This document shows, one piece after another, positions 23,921 through 35,113 of a stretch of DNA of 64,000 nt (its first letter is position 1; each line of letters opens with the position of its first letter). Position numbers and translations under genes: made by a program. The stretch is from Medicago truncatula (lineage: Eukaryota > Streptophyta > Magnoliopsida > Fabales > Fabaceae): NCBI RefSeq assembly GCF_003473485.1, contig NC_053045.1, positions 40,776,494 through 40,840,493 of the forward strand. The letters run 5' to 3'. The notes under the pieces were generated by a model that saw only the letters and a list, made by a program, of their open reading frames with translations, made no database searches and was not told the origin of the DNA.

Positions 23921-25198
23921 TCACATAATACTCTGAAGTTGCTTTTGCAACTGTGCTTTTATTTGGTGGTTAGATTCGACATTTCTACATACATTTTCCT
24001 TCTCAGCCAAGAGTCTCAACCTCCTCGCTTCAGCATCAGCTATCTCAGAATTACACGAGTTCCTTTTGTTGCTTTTAAAATCCATGAAAGAGGACCTCAG
24101 CTGAAAACCAGAAACAGAACCACTTTCAAACAATTAACAATCCACCAGATTGATCATAATCTAACATTGTTACTATTAATTTCATACAAATTGATAGCTA
24201 GGAATGCTGAACCATGATCAAAAGAAGCACATATATAGCATACCATAAACATACATGTCAATATCTGTTTTACTTTCAAATTTTAATCATGACTTTGTAC
24301 AAAAACACCCGGCTGCTATAAATAGTATAAGAAACACCGGCACATAAATGGACAACAGATACACGACACTAACACCGAGACTTATATACCGATAACAGTT
24401 TAAGAAAATATTAATGATTATATGTAACCAAAAATGCCGACACTTATATACACGACAATATTAGACACTCGAACACGCCTTGGATATAGTGTCAGTGCGC
24501 TACATATGTGATTATATCTAAAACTAAAAATTAAGCTTAATTTCTAGGTGCCTGGAAGCTTGAAAAGCATGATTATTGGAAGTTTAACTTAATTTTGAAA
24601 GCATAAATAAATGGACACATGATTAAGAATTTAATAATATAAACAAAATGAAACAGAAAAATTGTATGAAGTTGATGATTTTACAGTTACCTCATTGACT
24701 GCATTCCTCAAACTCTGAACTTCAAATTCACATTTCATCACAAACTTCTCCGCCAATTCCTTGAATTCCTTCATTTCCATCTTCTTTGCCTCATAAAACC
24801 TATCTTTCATTTTGTGCAACTCATCAATCTCATCCACCTCATTCTGCAATGACCTAAATTCTTGCCAAAGTGAATCATATTTCGCTTCGAGGTTCTCAAT
24901 TTGAGACTTAAGAGACAAAATGTTGAAATTCTGCGATGCAATTTTTCGATCAAACAGCAAGCACCGTTGTTCCATGGCTCCGATATTTGCAAGCTTTGAA
25001 GCTAGAATACGAGATTTGTGCGCTTGCAATTCTTTCTCAGCCTGAAAATTGATATGTGGATTTTAAAAATTGGATGCTGAAATCAGAATTGAAAGGAAGT
25101 GGAAATGAATTGAAGTGAACCTGAAGTAAGGAGAGGCGTTGAATTCGAGTGCTATCCATTTGTTCGAGTCGTTCATGGAATGCCGAAGAAAACGCCAT
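23921..25198 (-). CDS. Small coiled-coil protein, function unknown
   Basis: Three exons on the minus strand: 25198-25121, 25041-24691 and 24100-23921. Introns are GT-AG and all are in phase 0. The product is 202 residues. It starts MAFSSAFHERLEQMDSTRIQ and is almost wholly helical and charged, with heptad-like Leu/Ile spacing through about 27-190 (NFNILSLKSQIENLEAKYDS, then EEVDEIDELHKMKD-like spacing). There is no signal peptide, membrane span or enzyme motif. Single-domain coiled-coil proteins of this size occur among kinetochore, meiotic and cytoskeletal subunits, but I cannot assign it to any. The start is the first ATG in frame with the conserved-looking exon; upstream in-frame ATGs extend into promoter-like sequence. 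A MITE lies about 150 bp upstream of the ATG. Confidence 0.8.
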
Positions 25199-25351
25199 TG
25201 CTGAAGTGAACCTGATCGTGATTCTTTTGGGGATGAATTGAATTTCGCTCTTTTTGTTGCTGTGAACCGCGAAAAATGAAGACTCCATAGTTTATTTGAA
25301 AAAGAATGAAGATTCGATTATTTAATTAATTTTTTTTCTTTTCAAAATACA

Positions 25352-25780
25352 AAAGCTCCCGCTTCATAATTTTATAAATTAACGATCATTTTTTATGTAA
25401 TAAATAGCTTTTTGTCAATAGTTATATTTTATAGAATATCATTTCATAAAAAAACATCATTTCATTGTTTATAACAATCATAGTAATTTTTTTTACATAT
25501 TATCGTAAAAAAAACATCATTTCATTGTTTATAACAATCATAGTAATTTTTTTTACATATTATCGTAAAAAATAATGAATGTTCTCAATTATGAGCGATA
25601 AAAATTCAAAAAATAATAATTTTATTTTGTTGACATTTTTTATGAATAAGATTCAGGTATTATAATTATAAATGATAAAAAATAATATTTTTCTTCAAAA
25701 AACAACTCATTTATTTATTAATTTAAAGAATGAGTGGACCAGTACACTCAAATATATTGGATGTACCATAGAATTTGCCT
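25352..25780. mobile_element. AT-rich MITE-like element upstream of a gene
   Basis: The right end reads 'gtaccatagaatttgcct'. A homologous copy in the opposite orientation lies at 62043-62385, where the matching end is 'aggcaaattctatggtac'. The two share 'tttataaattaaygatcatt', 'catttcattg' and 'cttcaaaaaacaa' blocks along their length. No target duplication could be proven and nothing codes. It lies close to the promoter of the coiled-coil gene. Confidence 0.6.
25448..25572. repeat. Perfect 60-bp tandem duplication
   Basis: Positions 25448-25507 are repeated exactly at 25508-25567, with five more matching bases. The paralogous element at 62043-62385 has the segment once, so the duplication happened in this copy. 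Its period equals the 60-base row width of the sequence listing, so a text or assembly duplication should be ruled out. Confidence 0.9.
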
Positions 25781-26508
25781 TTGTTTTAACGTTTTTAAAA
25801 AATCATTTTCGATGTTTTACTTTTTTTTAGGAGAAAAGAATTATCTTATTTTTTAGTTTTTATTTTGTTAACCTTTTCATTATGCGATGTTTCACTTGGA
25901 AGTCATTTCCAAAGTGTGAGACCCAATATGATTTAAGCCAATTAAAAAGTGAGAGTCTTGAAAAGAGAATGTTGCTACCACTGCTCTTTTCGAAAATAGT
26001 TCCAACCTTAAAACACCTAAGAAACTGGGTAAGTTTTGTCCTAAATATAATTTAGTAAATTTTTTTTTAAAAAAAAAAAAGCTTAAATAGGTCTTTCGTG
26101 CTTGCAAATATAGGCCATTTGAATTTTCGTTCCTGAAGTTATTAATCCTTCCATTTTGCCATTGCAAATATTAATCATTTGAAAAATGGTCTTAATTACA
26201 TCTTATTAGTAACTCCAGGGACGAAAATTCAAATGGTCGATATTTGCAAAACGAAAGACCTATTTAAACAACCATCTCGCCTAATTATAATTTGCCACAT
26301 GGGCACCAAGTCGCTAATGACAGTCCACCTCATTAGCCATTCTTTAAACCGGCTACCCCGGTTTCTTTAAACCAGCCGGTCAATACTGACTTTCTTGAAC
26401 AGAAAACGCATCGTTTTGTCTTGAACACAAATTGGTCATTTCAGAAGCGCTCTCTCTTCGCTTTGCATTCAAGTTCGTTCTCTCACCGTCTCACGTCGCT
26501 ACTGATCG
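25781..26508. mobile_element. Intergenic stretch with a foldback element (26081-26270)
   Basis: The segment 26081-26140 ('aaataggtctttcgt', 'gcaaata', 'ccatttgaattttcgt') is mirrored at 26210-26270. It forms an inverted repeat with arms of about 60 bp and a 70-bp loop. It is a MITE-like foldback with no coding content. The following bases, to 26508, include the probable first, untranslated exon of the SDH6 gene. Confidence 0.7.
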
Positions 26509-26730
26509 GTAATTCCTCTTATCTTCATTCTTTCCCTTTCTTTTCTTCCTTACTGATTTGTTCATGCACTCCAATTTGTATTTCCACTTTTCTTAATTGA
26601 ATCTCAATGCTTATATTCAAAACATGAAAATAGATGTATTTATCCCGAATAGGATTTCAGATTTCGTGTCACGTTGTTTTTTATTGATTGATTAATAGAC
26701 GATGGAATTGAATTTGATTGGTTACTGCAG
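26509..26730 (+). other. Predicted 5' UTR intron of SDH6
   Basis: Donor 'gatcg|gtaattcc' and acceptor 'ttactgcag|agtg' bound an intron before the coding start. It removes the upstream in-frame ATG at 26702, so translation most likely starts at 26750. RNA reads would settle it. Confidence 0.6.
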
Positions 26731-26749
26731 AGTGAAACAAGTGAAGGTG

Positions 26750-29004
26750 ATGGCAAGTAACACACAAGATTCGTCTTCCCAATCATTCTGGGAAGGCTAC
26801 AAAGAGTTTTGGGGCGAGAGATTTTCCTTTATGAGCAATTATTCCAACTTCACCAAGCGTGATAAGCCCCTCACTTCATGGTCTAACTCTGATGTTGAGG
26901 ACTTTATCGCTTCTGATCCTGTTCTTGGACCCGTGGTAACCATTCTTTCACTTTTTCATCTCCGTTTCTGCGTTTTCATTGTTTGTATAGCATTTATGTT
27001 GTTGTTAGCTAGCATACTTTTTTATAGGGTTTGATTGGAAGAAAGGTTATCTCATGTGTGTTTGGTTAGTCTAAGATTTAGATAAATTAGAGTATTCCCT
27101 TTTAGGAACTTTGCTGGACTCTCGTGTTTGATGTCTTGCTGCCGGGGTGGTAGTAAAACTGTTAAAGCGCTTTCTTTTTATTAGAAAAAATAGAATGGAA
27201 AGTGTGATTACAAATACAGCCTCGAACTTTGTCGAAAAATTAGTGAGACCAATGAAGGAACAGAAGCATGAAGTAGTTTAAGATGCATGTTTGCACTTTG
27301 CACTATTAGTTGGAAACTTCATCAATCCTGGTTCATTCCCCATGTTGTTTGATTTTTGATTAGTTTAGTTACCCTAAGACTGCACAACATCAAGAGATGA
27401 AAGCTACTATTTCTTCTTACATATGGTAGATGTGATGTCTAAAATGTCTGGTAAATCTATTTATATAGATTAATATTCCTTGTGGAAGCTCTTCTGCTCC
27501 CCTGGATTGATGAAATAGACATCACACCTATGTAAAATGAAATGCTATTGTGTTTTATTTTTGCTTTTCATTTATTTTTCAGGTCAACTATGGTGCATGT
27601 CTCTTAAGTTGGTTTTGTATCATTCATTCTTTTTCAGTGTTTTCTGCATGATTAAACATTAAGTCACAGTCACGGCTTAGACATGTCTTTGACGACTTGT
27701 TATGTGGAATAACTCACAATAGATGCAAGTGGCACTTTTAGATCCACTTGTTTGGTTGCCTTTTTTGAAGGGAAAAACCACTTTTTAATTAAAATGTATG
27801 CTCAAAAGAATTACAACGATCATGTAAGTGTGTGGGACAAAAATGAAAAGCCACGAAAGAGTTGTTTCACTGCTTTTCTTAGAAGTTGAGATCTTGAAAA
27901 ATCTTTAAAACAAAGTTGTATCATAAAATTACTTTTCTAAACTTAAATAAATGGACCACTGTACAAATGCAGAGTCAGTAAATTCTGACTTCCTTGGAGA
28001 TATTTGGATGCTGTAGTTGTAATTACTCAATTTTGAGTTGGGCATTAATTTTGATTTTCAGATGTTTTTTTTCTTTCACCATTAAGAGTTCCTTCCATCA
28101 TCAGAACATCCTTTAGATATCATCATGGATGTTTTCTCTCTCCTTCATTCGTATATTTCACCGACATGCATTGGTTTTAATGTCATCATTACAAGATAAC
28201 AAAAATGACACCAACAACCATAAAATGTTTATCATGTGTATGAATCAGACAACACTATAATTCATTATCATGGATTAAGCTTAAAGCTGGACTGTTAACC
28301 ACAAAATCTCTCGATGATTTGATGTACAACTTTTTATTGATCTCCATCTATTTTTAACTAATGGACTATTTTTCATTTGATCAACCCTCCACACTGGTGC
28401 TTGCACTTGTCTTCTTTTTAAATGTTTAAACCATCTAAGACAATAATTTACCATTGTTGATCTTGTACTTTTGCTTTAAATTTAAATTAACTGTTATCTG
28501 AAGTGCTGCTTGGGTAACATCCTTTTCCCATTTCAGCTTAAAACTGCCAGAGAAGCAGTGCAATATGGTCTCGCAGGAAGTGCTTTGGGAGCATTATTCA
28601 CCGCAAGTTTTGCATGGAAATATTCAAGGAGTTTACATGGTAATCTGTTACTTTTCACACTATTAAAACCCTTTTACTATGCCTAAACGTCATCATCGTA
28701 CGAAGGCATAAATGTTTTTGACTCCTTACAGTTTATAATACTTTCTACCTGAAGTTTAACGTAGGCTTTGTGATGCTAGCCGTACGAAAGTATTTCATTT
28801 ACTCTTGTTAATCTTTTACACTAAATGTTATTGTTTTACTATTCAACAGGTGCTGGTCTGTCCTTTTTAGCTGGAGGTGTATTTGGGTGGACATATGGAC
28901 ATGAAATCGCAAATCATGCACTTCAACTTTACAGGGTAGACACATTGGCTTCTGAGGCTAAGTTTCTGGAGTGGTGGAAAAGGAAGACCGAAGGAGGGAA
29001 CTGA
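26750..29004 (+). CDS. SDH6: Succinate dehydrogenase subunit 6 (plant complex II)
   Basis: Three exons: 26750-26935, 28537-28639 and 28860-corrected start 28850 to 29004. The exon 2/3 junction splits a Gly codon, and all introns are GT-AG. The product is 147 residues. It starts MASNTQDSSSQSFWEGYKEF and carries FTKRDKPLTSWSNSDVEDFI, ASDPVLGPVLKTAREA, a Gly/Ala-rich hydrophobic segment, FAWKYSRS, a second hydrophobic segment (GLSFLAGGVFGWTYG) and the tail LEWWKRKTEGGN. This matches, from memory, the small plant-specific subunit SDH6 of mitochondrial complex II, which has no counterpart in animals. Two hydrophobic stretches (about 68-88 and 97-113) suggest a place in the inner-membrane anchor. 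An in-frame ATG 48 bases upstream falls inside a predicted intron. The 1.6-kb first coding intron has no recognised gene. Confidence 0.88.
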
Positions 29005-29889
29005 AGCTGTTTGCGTCTGGATAATAATGCTACATTTGTTATCGTTTCGAAAATTAACAATATTTTCGTGTTACCAATGCAATTTATGTTCGCTGAATAA
29101 ATATTCTGTTGTGACATAGGTCAAAATTTAGAACTAATGCATAAGCGCAAATCAAACTGTGACTGCCATTTTTTCTCCCTCTGTTGTGTTGTTTTCCTTT
29201 TTGTTCTAAATAAAATTATGGAACCGTTGTAAAATTTTGTTTGTTATGGACCTTGTGTGACGAAGCACTTGGTTTGGAAAAAGTTTTAATGTTAATTTTT
29301 TTCCATATTGTTATGTTTCTATGAAAATAATGTAAACAAAGTTTGAAAGGTACTTAACGCAAGATTTCTAATGTTCATGGCAAATTTTCTTCTATTACTG
29401 CCCTCTAAATTCCGCAGGGGAATATTCTATAGGTACTACTGCAACTACATATCACATATTATGACACAACCAAACCGAAATAGTTAAGCTTCAAAATGAT
29501 GGGCTAACAACTTACCAGGTAAAATGAATGAGTATCTGCAATGATATAAAAGAATGAATCGAGGGCAACCATTTTTCAAGTCTCATGTATTTGAGCATTT
29601 ATTTTCTTAATAATACATGGTTGCCCTCGATTTATGGCATGAGTGTCCCCGTTTTTTCAACGTAAAAATTTCATAAATATCTATCAGAGTAAATAACATA
29701 TTATGGAATGTTACACTTTTAAAATATAATTAATGAGATAATTAACTAATTATCTTTCCCAAAAATCAGCAACATATTAATTTAAACCTTGCAGCGGATT
29801 AAATTCATTAACATAGATAAGTCTTTGGCACGCAGGCCTTATTAAATCAATACGTAAAGGAATAGAAAATAGCCACAAAGATCCCATCC
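29005..29889. other. SDH6 3' region with a perfect 15-bp inverted pair
   Basis: ATCGAGGGCAACCAT at 29558-29572 is the exact reverse complement of 29617-29631, with a 44-base AT-rich loop. The GC-rich arms stand out from their surroundings, and could be the ends of a tiny MITE or an RNA hairpin. No coding sequence follows before 29890. Confidence 0.5.
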
Positions 29890-32469
29890 TGTTACGTATG
29901 TATCAGAGCACCTAAAAGACACAGTGAGGGATAGCCACTCACAACGGCAAACACAGCGACCTACTCTCGTTCACCTGCAAGTTACTCATACGAAGAGCAA
30001 CATTTCCAAGCAGAAGGAGTGAGATTTCACAAACAATAATATTAAACATATAATTCAACAATTATATTTAACAACATTAAAAATTTAAATCAATTTCGAT
30101 TCAATTAGTACTGTATTAACAATTTAAATCAATTTCGATTCATCATTAATTCCCTATCATGTTTTGTACATCAACATTTAGCACATAATATTCAAATCAT
30201 AACCAACATAAATCATCACATCAATAAATATCAACTTTGTCATACAACATAATCGTCATTTCATAATTACATAACAACATAACTTAATCATCACCTATTG
30301 ATAATAAGCATATACAATATGACATAATAATCACTTATCAAATAATAATCATATATAATATAACATAATAATCATTTATCAAATATAATCAAATACAATA
30401 TAACATAATAATCACTTATCAATAATAATCATATATTCGTCATAAAACAATAACACATGTTCATCATACACAACAACACATATTCATGATTATCATCATG
30501 GTCACATTCACAAACAACATCATAATAATATCTTAAATCAACATCATGAATCATCAAATAATCTTTCATTAACAACTCAAAGTTAGAGAATGACTTAATC
30601 GACCACGACGCAACTTCAACTTAACAATGCAACTTAGACCTCTTATTCATCTTAGACCTTCTTGACAAAAATGCAACTACAACCTCTTAATCATGCATGT
30701 GGTACCAATCAAATCATATTGAGCGTAAATAGGCTCCCAGAGCATCAAGCCCTCTCCCATCTCAGATTGTGTATAAATATACATTACAGAGCATCAAGCC
30801 CTCCCCCATCTCATATTATGAATATGCAATGGACTCAACATCCTAACAACCTAACAACTTAGACATCTCTTATGACTCCAATAATTTGGATCAACATCTT
30901 ACAAATTAAAGATGACTCCAATAAATTGGGCCGACATCTTATAACTCAAACGACTTAAACCAACATTAGCATCTTAATGATATTAATATATCACATCAGC
31001 AAGGCAACAACATCATATAATTTGCAACAAGTCAACATCAACAATAATCATCAAATACATTCATTACAACTTCATATCATCATCATTCACAATATGTAAT
31101 ATTCTCTCATTAATCATCAAGTAACCATATTCATCACAATAACAGAACAACATCATTCAATAATAAGAATCATCATATATAACAATTACAAATGCACGTC
31201 ATCAACATCTCAATCATCAATCATAATTTCATGCAACATATATCCAACTATATAACATTATAAGTATCATCAAATCATCATACAACAACTTCACAGATCG
31301 TCACTAACATCAAACATATTCCTCATTACTATCCCCAGGTTCAACTCATAACAACTCACGCGACAAAGATCGCATTTAACCTAAACCAGGCATTCTGTCT
31401 TACAGGAGCTCGCGAAGCGAGGGATATTACTCGCTGTGGCGAGTTCAAAAAATGGCTATTCGCCTTGGCGAGTAAGCTGCCCGCCTTGGCGAACAAGGAA
31501 TGGGTGCTCTCGGGAACTTTGATATTTTTCGCTCAAAAATCCATTTTTAAACCTTCCCAGGTCCAATCTCAATCTAAAAACTTGTCTAATCATTATTATA
31601 CATATTCAGGCACTCAAAATCATCTAAGGTTCAACTTAAGGGACAAATCGACAAAAATCATGTTGACTCACTAGTCACACTCGCTATGGCGAGTGAACTC
31701 CTCGCTATGGCGAGCTGTAGGGTAAGGCTCGTGAGGCGAGAAGAAGTTGCTCGCGAGGCGAGCGATGAAGCTCATCACTCGCTATGGCGAGGATCATCAC
31801 TCGGAAGGCGAGCGATGAATGTCGGCTCGGGTAGAAGTGCAGTTTTTACGGAAATTTACCTATTCACATGGTTTAAAGCTAAAAACTAATTTCTGTAATC
31901 ATTCTATGGATTATCTAAGGTCTGTAAACAGTTTCTACATCAATCTAACAATTTTTCATCAATTAATCCCAAATTTCTCACTTTAACTCTAATTCTCAAA
32001 TTCTCTAAAACCAATCATACACTTGTTAATTACAACCGATTGAATTACAGAATTAATAGAATTGAATGCTAGTCTCACCCTTACCTTAGTTTGAAGAAAT
32101 CGCAGCTCTCTAGGCTTTCCTCCCTTCTATTGGCTTTTTCTCCCTTTTTCCAAAAACTGATCGTACGTACAATGTTTTTCTAAAACTAGGTCTTCTCCTA
32201 TTTATATCTCCTCCTATCTATTTTATCTTATTCCACTTATATCACTAAACTCTCTAAATTCACAAAACAGCCCCATCTCAATAATTATTCTAATTTCAAG
32301 TCTTATTTTATTAAACAATAAAATAAGTCACTACACCTCATTCTTATAAATCATCTCAAATCACCATAAATCACTTATATATTATATTAAATATAATATA
32401 ACTCACCTAAATAGCTCTTAGACTCAATTAAATAATTAAATAATTAAATAATTCAAAACGGACATTACA
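29890..32469 (-). mobile_element. Probable large solo LTR, minus orientation
   Basis: Read on the minus strand the block starts TGTAATGTCCG (at 32469) and ends CGTAACA (at 29890), a TG...CA layout with short imperfect inverted ends. Near 32205-32190 there is a TATA-like ATATAAATAGG, followed by a GA-rich leader and a possible donor AAGGTAAGG near 32090. This is as expected for a promoter-bearing LTR. The body is rich in 'catcat'/'ataatca' runs and contains direct repeats such as 'gagcatcaagccctc' (30738 and 30786). No gag-pol coding or primer site follows. No matched 5-bp target duplication was proven; 'catcc' at 29885 recurs five bases beyond the right end. The family is unknown; Ty3/gypsy is a guess. 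Confidence 0.55.
31409..31812. repeat. Cluster of ten GC-rich palindromes CTCGCnnnGGCGAG
   Basis: Ten short near-palindromes of the form CTCGC-(2-4)-GGCGAG or close variants lie at 31409, 31430, 31460, 31481, 31680, 31701, 31728, 31750, 31778 and 31800. Spacers vary (GAA, TAT, TGT, CTT, TGA). Four are in the left group and six in the right, with about 190 bp between the groups. Each holds two or more CpG sites in otherwise AT-rich DNA. They lie inside the LTR-like block, between its end and its TATA box. Confidence 0.9.
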
Positions 32470-32479
32470 ATGAGCATCC

Positions 32480-35113
32480 ATAAATTATCATGTTAAACGG
32501 GATTAGATCTCACTCCTAATAGCTAGTTTATTTGACGAGGGATGCTCATGCCGGGGTAGGCTTGAGATCAATTTTCACAACATGACTTGAATTTCACCAC
32601 GAAAAGCTAATTCATTGGAAGATGTGTCCAAATACACATATACATTGTAGATATATCCATCTTTTAAGTTCTTAACTTGCTATCTGATGGGTACTAAGAT
32701 ACCAACCACATCAGTTTTAAGAACTTTATGAAACTTTAGCCACTTTTCATTTCAGCCTTCCAATATTCTGCAATCCGACAATGGGTTTCACTTGTTATCC
32801 CAATACTATTTTTGTAGATAAATTATTTTTTAATGTTAAGAACAGGTTCTTCTACAACACCTCATTCTACTTGAATGTTGAAATCCATAAAAAAAAAATC
32901 ATAATTAGATCCAAAACTCAATAAGGCATTTCCATTGAAGAACTTTGTAAGGGTATCACTACTTGGCAAGGTAGAATGAGTACTTGTATTGATTTAAGGC
33001 ATTTCTATTAAAGATTCTTGTAAGGTTATCACTACTTAGATCCAAAACTCAATTAGGCATTTCTACTGAAGATTATTGTAAGGGTATCTATGCTTGTGCA
33101 ATGTACGTAAAATGAGTGCTTGCATTGATCTAATAAAGAAATAATGCAAAAGATACCTTTAGTATAGGATCAATTCATGGAAAACACAAAATAGTACTAG
33201 AAGGGAAAAGAAGAGTCCAAGCACAAACACTTTAGGTCGTTACTCTATGGTATAAATTCCATTAAACAAGAGACATACTAAACATTTTAATGTGTCTTTC
33301 TCAGCTCTCACAAATAGAGTTGTTTATTTCTTTAAAAAATGAAGAAGACCTTGATCCCTCTAATAAGAATAACAAACGATCTTAACTATTTGTTCTTAAG
33401 GCCATTATACACGGAACCCATTAAACTTTTTAAAGTGTCTTTCTTTCTTATAAATTGAGGTCTCCTCCATTTCTTTGAAAAATGAAGATGATTTTGATCC
33501 CTACTAAAAAATATCAAATAGAGAAATGAAATTTTAAAAAACTTATGCACGTCAATCATTGGTGATCACTGTCCAATTTATACATAATCCAAGAAATATT
33601 TTCTGTTTGGAAATTTCTCTCTTTTGCCACTCCTTGTTTCCCTTATTCTAGGATCACTAACTACTTATTCATTTGCTTAATCAAGTTTGTCATGCAAAGT
33701 GTATTGCCGCATATGTGCTATTTTGTATCATAACAATTTTAATATAAAATAATGCATGCATAAACACTTATATAGTAAGTGTCTAGTTACGTTGTTTATC
33801 CAAATACAAGCCTGCCTAACTCGTAGGGTTGGCCTCCCTACATGGGTTGTGTCATATTAGACTTGTGATAAATATGATTAAAGGTCAAATTACTGCCACT
33901 AGACTTGTCTAGAGCAAGAAATTTCAAATCAGAAGATTCAATTCCTTAAGAGCATGCTGATTGCTGACAAAAGAATTCTTGGTGGGATATGCTTGCAAAT
34001 TGCCTTTCTATATTTTATGACCCTAAGAAAAAAGTATTATTATTTCTTCATTTGGTCTCAGCTTTATAATTTGAGGGACTCATGTGCACATTGATCTCGA
34101 TTGAGCTAAGCCAATCCCCATCATGCTCTAATAAGGCTGATTTGATTGTCCCCTTCTTAAAACATAAGAGAAATAGAAAAAAAGAAGATAAAACTTTAAG
34201 TAAAAATAAAATTTGATAAAGGTACCTTTGCCCTTTGGAAAAGGGTGGGCTATGACCCTTTGCTGACGGTTATTTGGCCAGGAAATAAAGTGAAATCGTC
34301 CTATTGTCTGCTTAAGGATAATAAAAAGAAACAAACAAAGCCTTAACTTTGTCCACTTTAATTAATTACATTTTTATTTTTGATTACATTTTCATTATAT
34401 ACACATTTTCAATGAACTTTCTACTATACTAAAATATAGTCAAGTTGAGAAAGGGAAAAAAGAGAGAGAAGGAAGAGTAATATATACACACACAAATAAT
34501 AATGAATGGATTCCACGTCCCATAAAATAGGGGCTTTTCATAACATCCAATAAGATGATGCATGAGGTTGACAACTCTAGCCTCATACTTTATCCTTAAC
34601 CAACAACAACTTATATTTATTTTTACTATATGAAATTAATTCTACAAAATCAACAATATACAAAACAACATATTTCCTTTTTGACAATTAAGGAAACTAA
34701 ATTGAAACATTCTTCTACAACAATGAAAGAATGAGGTGGCATTTGGTCCTTATCTACCTAAAATAAGCACAATCTAACGTCACCGCCACATGCATGTTGC
34801 TGGAATGTGACTAATGGTAGGGTAATGTGACATGTTAAAGTAAATATATATATATAGCCACTGAAGGTGGTAATCTTCATTGAGTTTCTATGTCTCTTCG
34901 TCTTCCACTGATTTCGTTGCCCCATGGATTTGAAAGCGTGTTAGCCTCAATTTCTGCAAAACAGGGTTACCTTTAATATATAATATCATATGCTTGATAA
35001 TATACTTTAAGGTGTCACCATTTTGCAATTTGAATGATATAAAAATCCCAACACTTGGTTTTAAATAATAATATGTACAAATGAATCACTCCACAGTGTT
35101 ATAAATAGTCTTC
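32480..35113. other. Intergenic stretch with local direct repeats
   Basis: Between about 32905 and 33135 a unit containing 'gatccaaaactcaat', 'aggcatttc' and 'gtaaggktatc' recurs two to three times. Between 33240 and 33520 another unit ('cattaaac', 'aagtgtctttctt', 'aaaaatgaagatgaytttgat') is present twice. No protein is recognised. The bases just below 35113 form the 3' flank of the glucanase gene. Confidence 0.45.

Noticed and set aside
26702-26749. Upstream ATG that would add 16 residues to SDH6
   Set aside because: It lies inside a predicted 5' UTR intron with good donor and acceptor, and the added residues do not fit the family start.
31409-31812. CRISPR-like array
   Set aside because: The repeated units are short palindromes with irregular spacing, in a plant LTR-like context. 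There is no constant repeat-spacer architecture.
29885-32479. 'catcc' as a proven 5-bp target duplication of the LTR block
   Set aside because: The right copy starts five bases beyond the TG...CA end, so the match may be chance.
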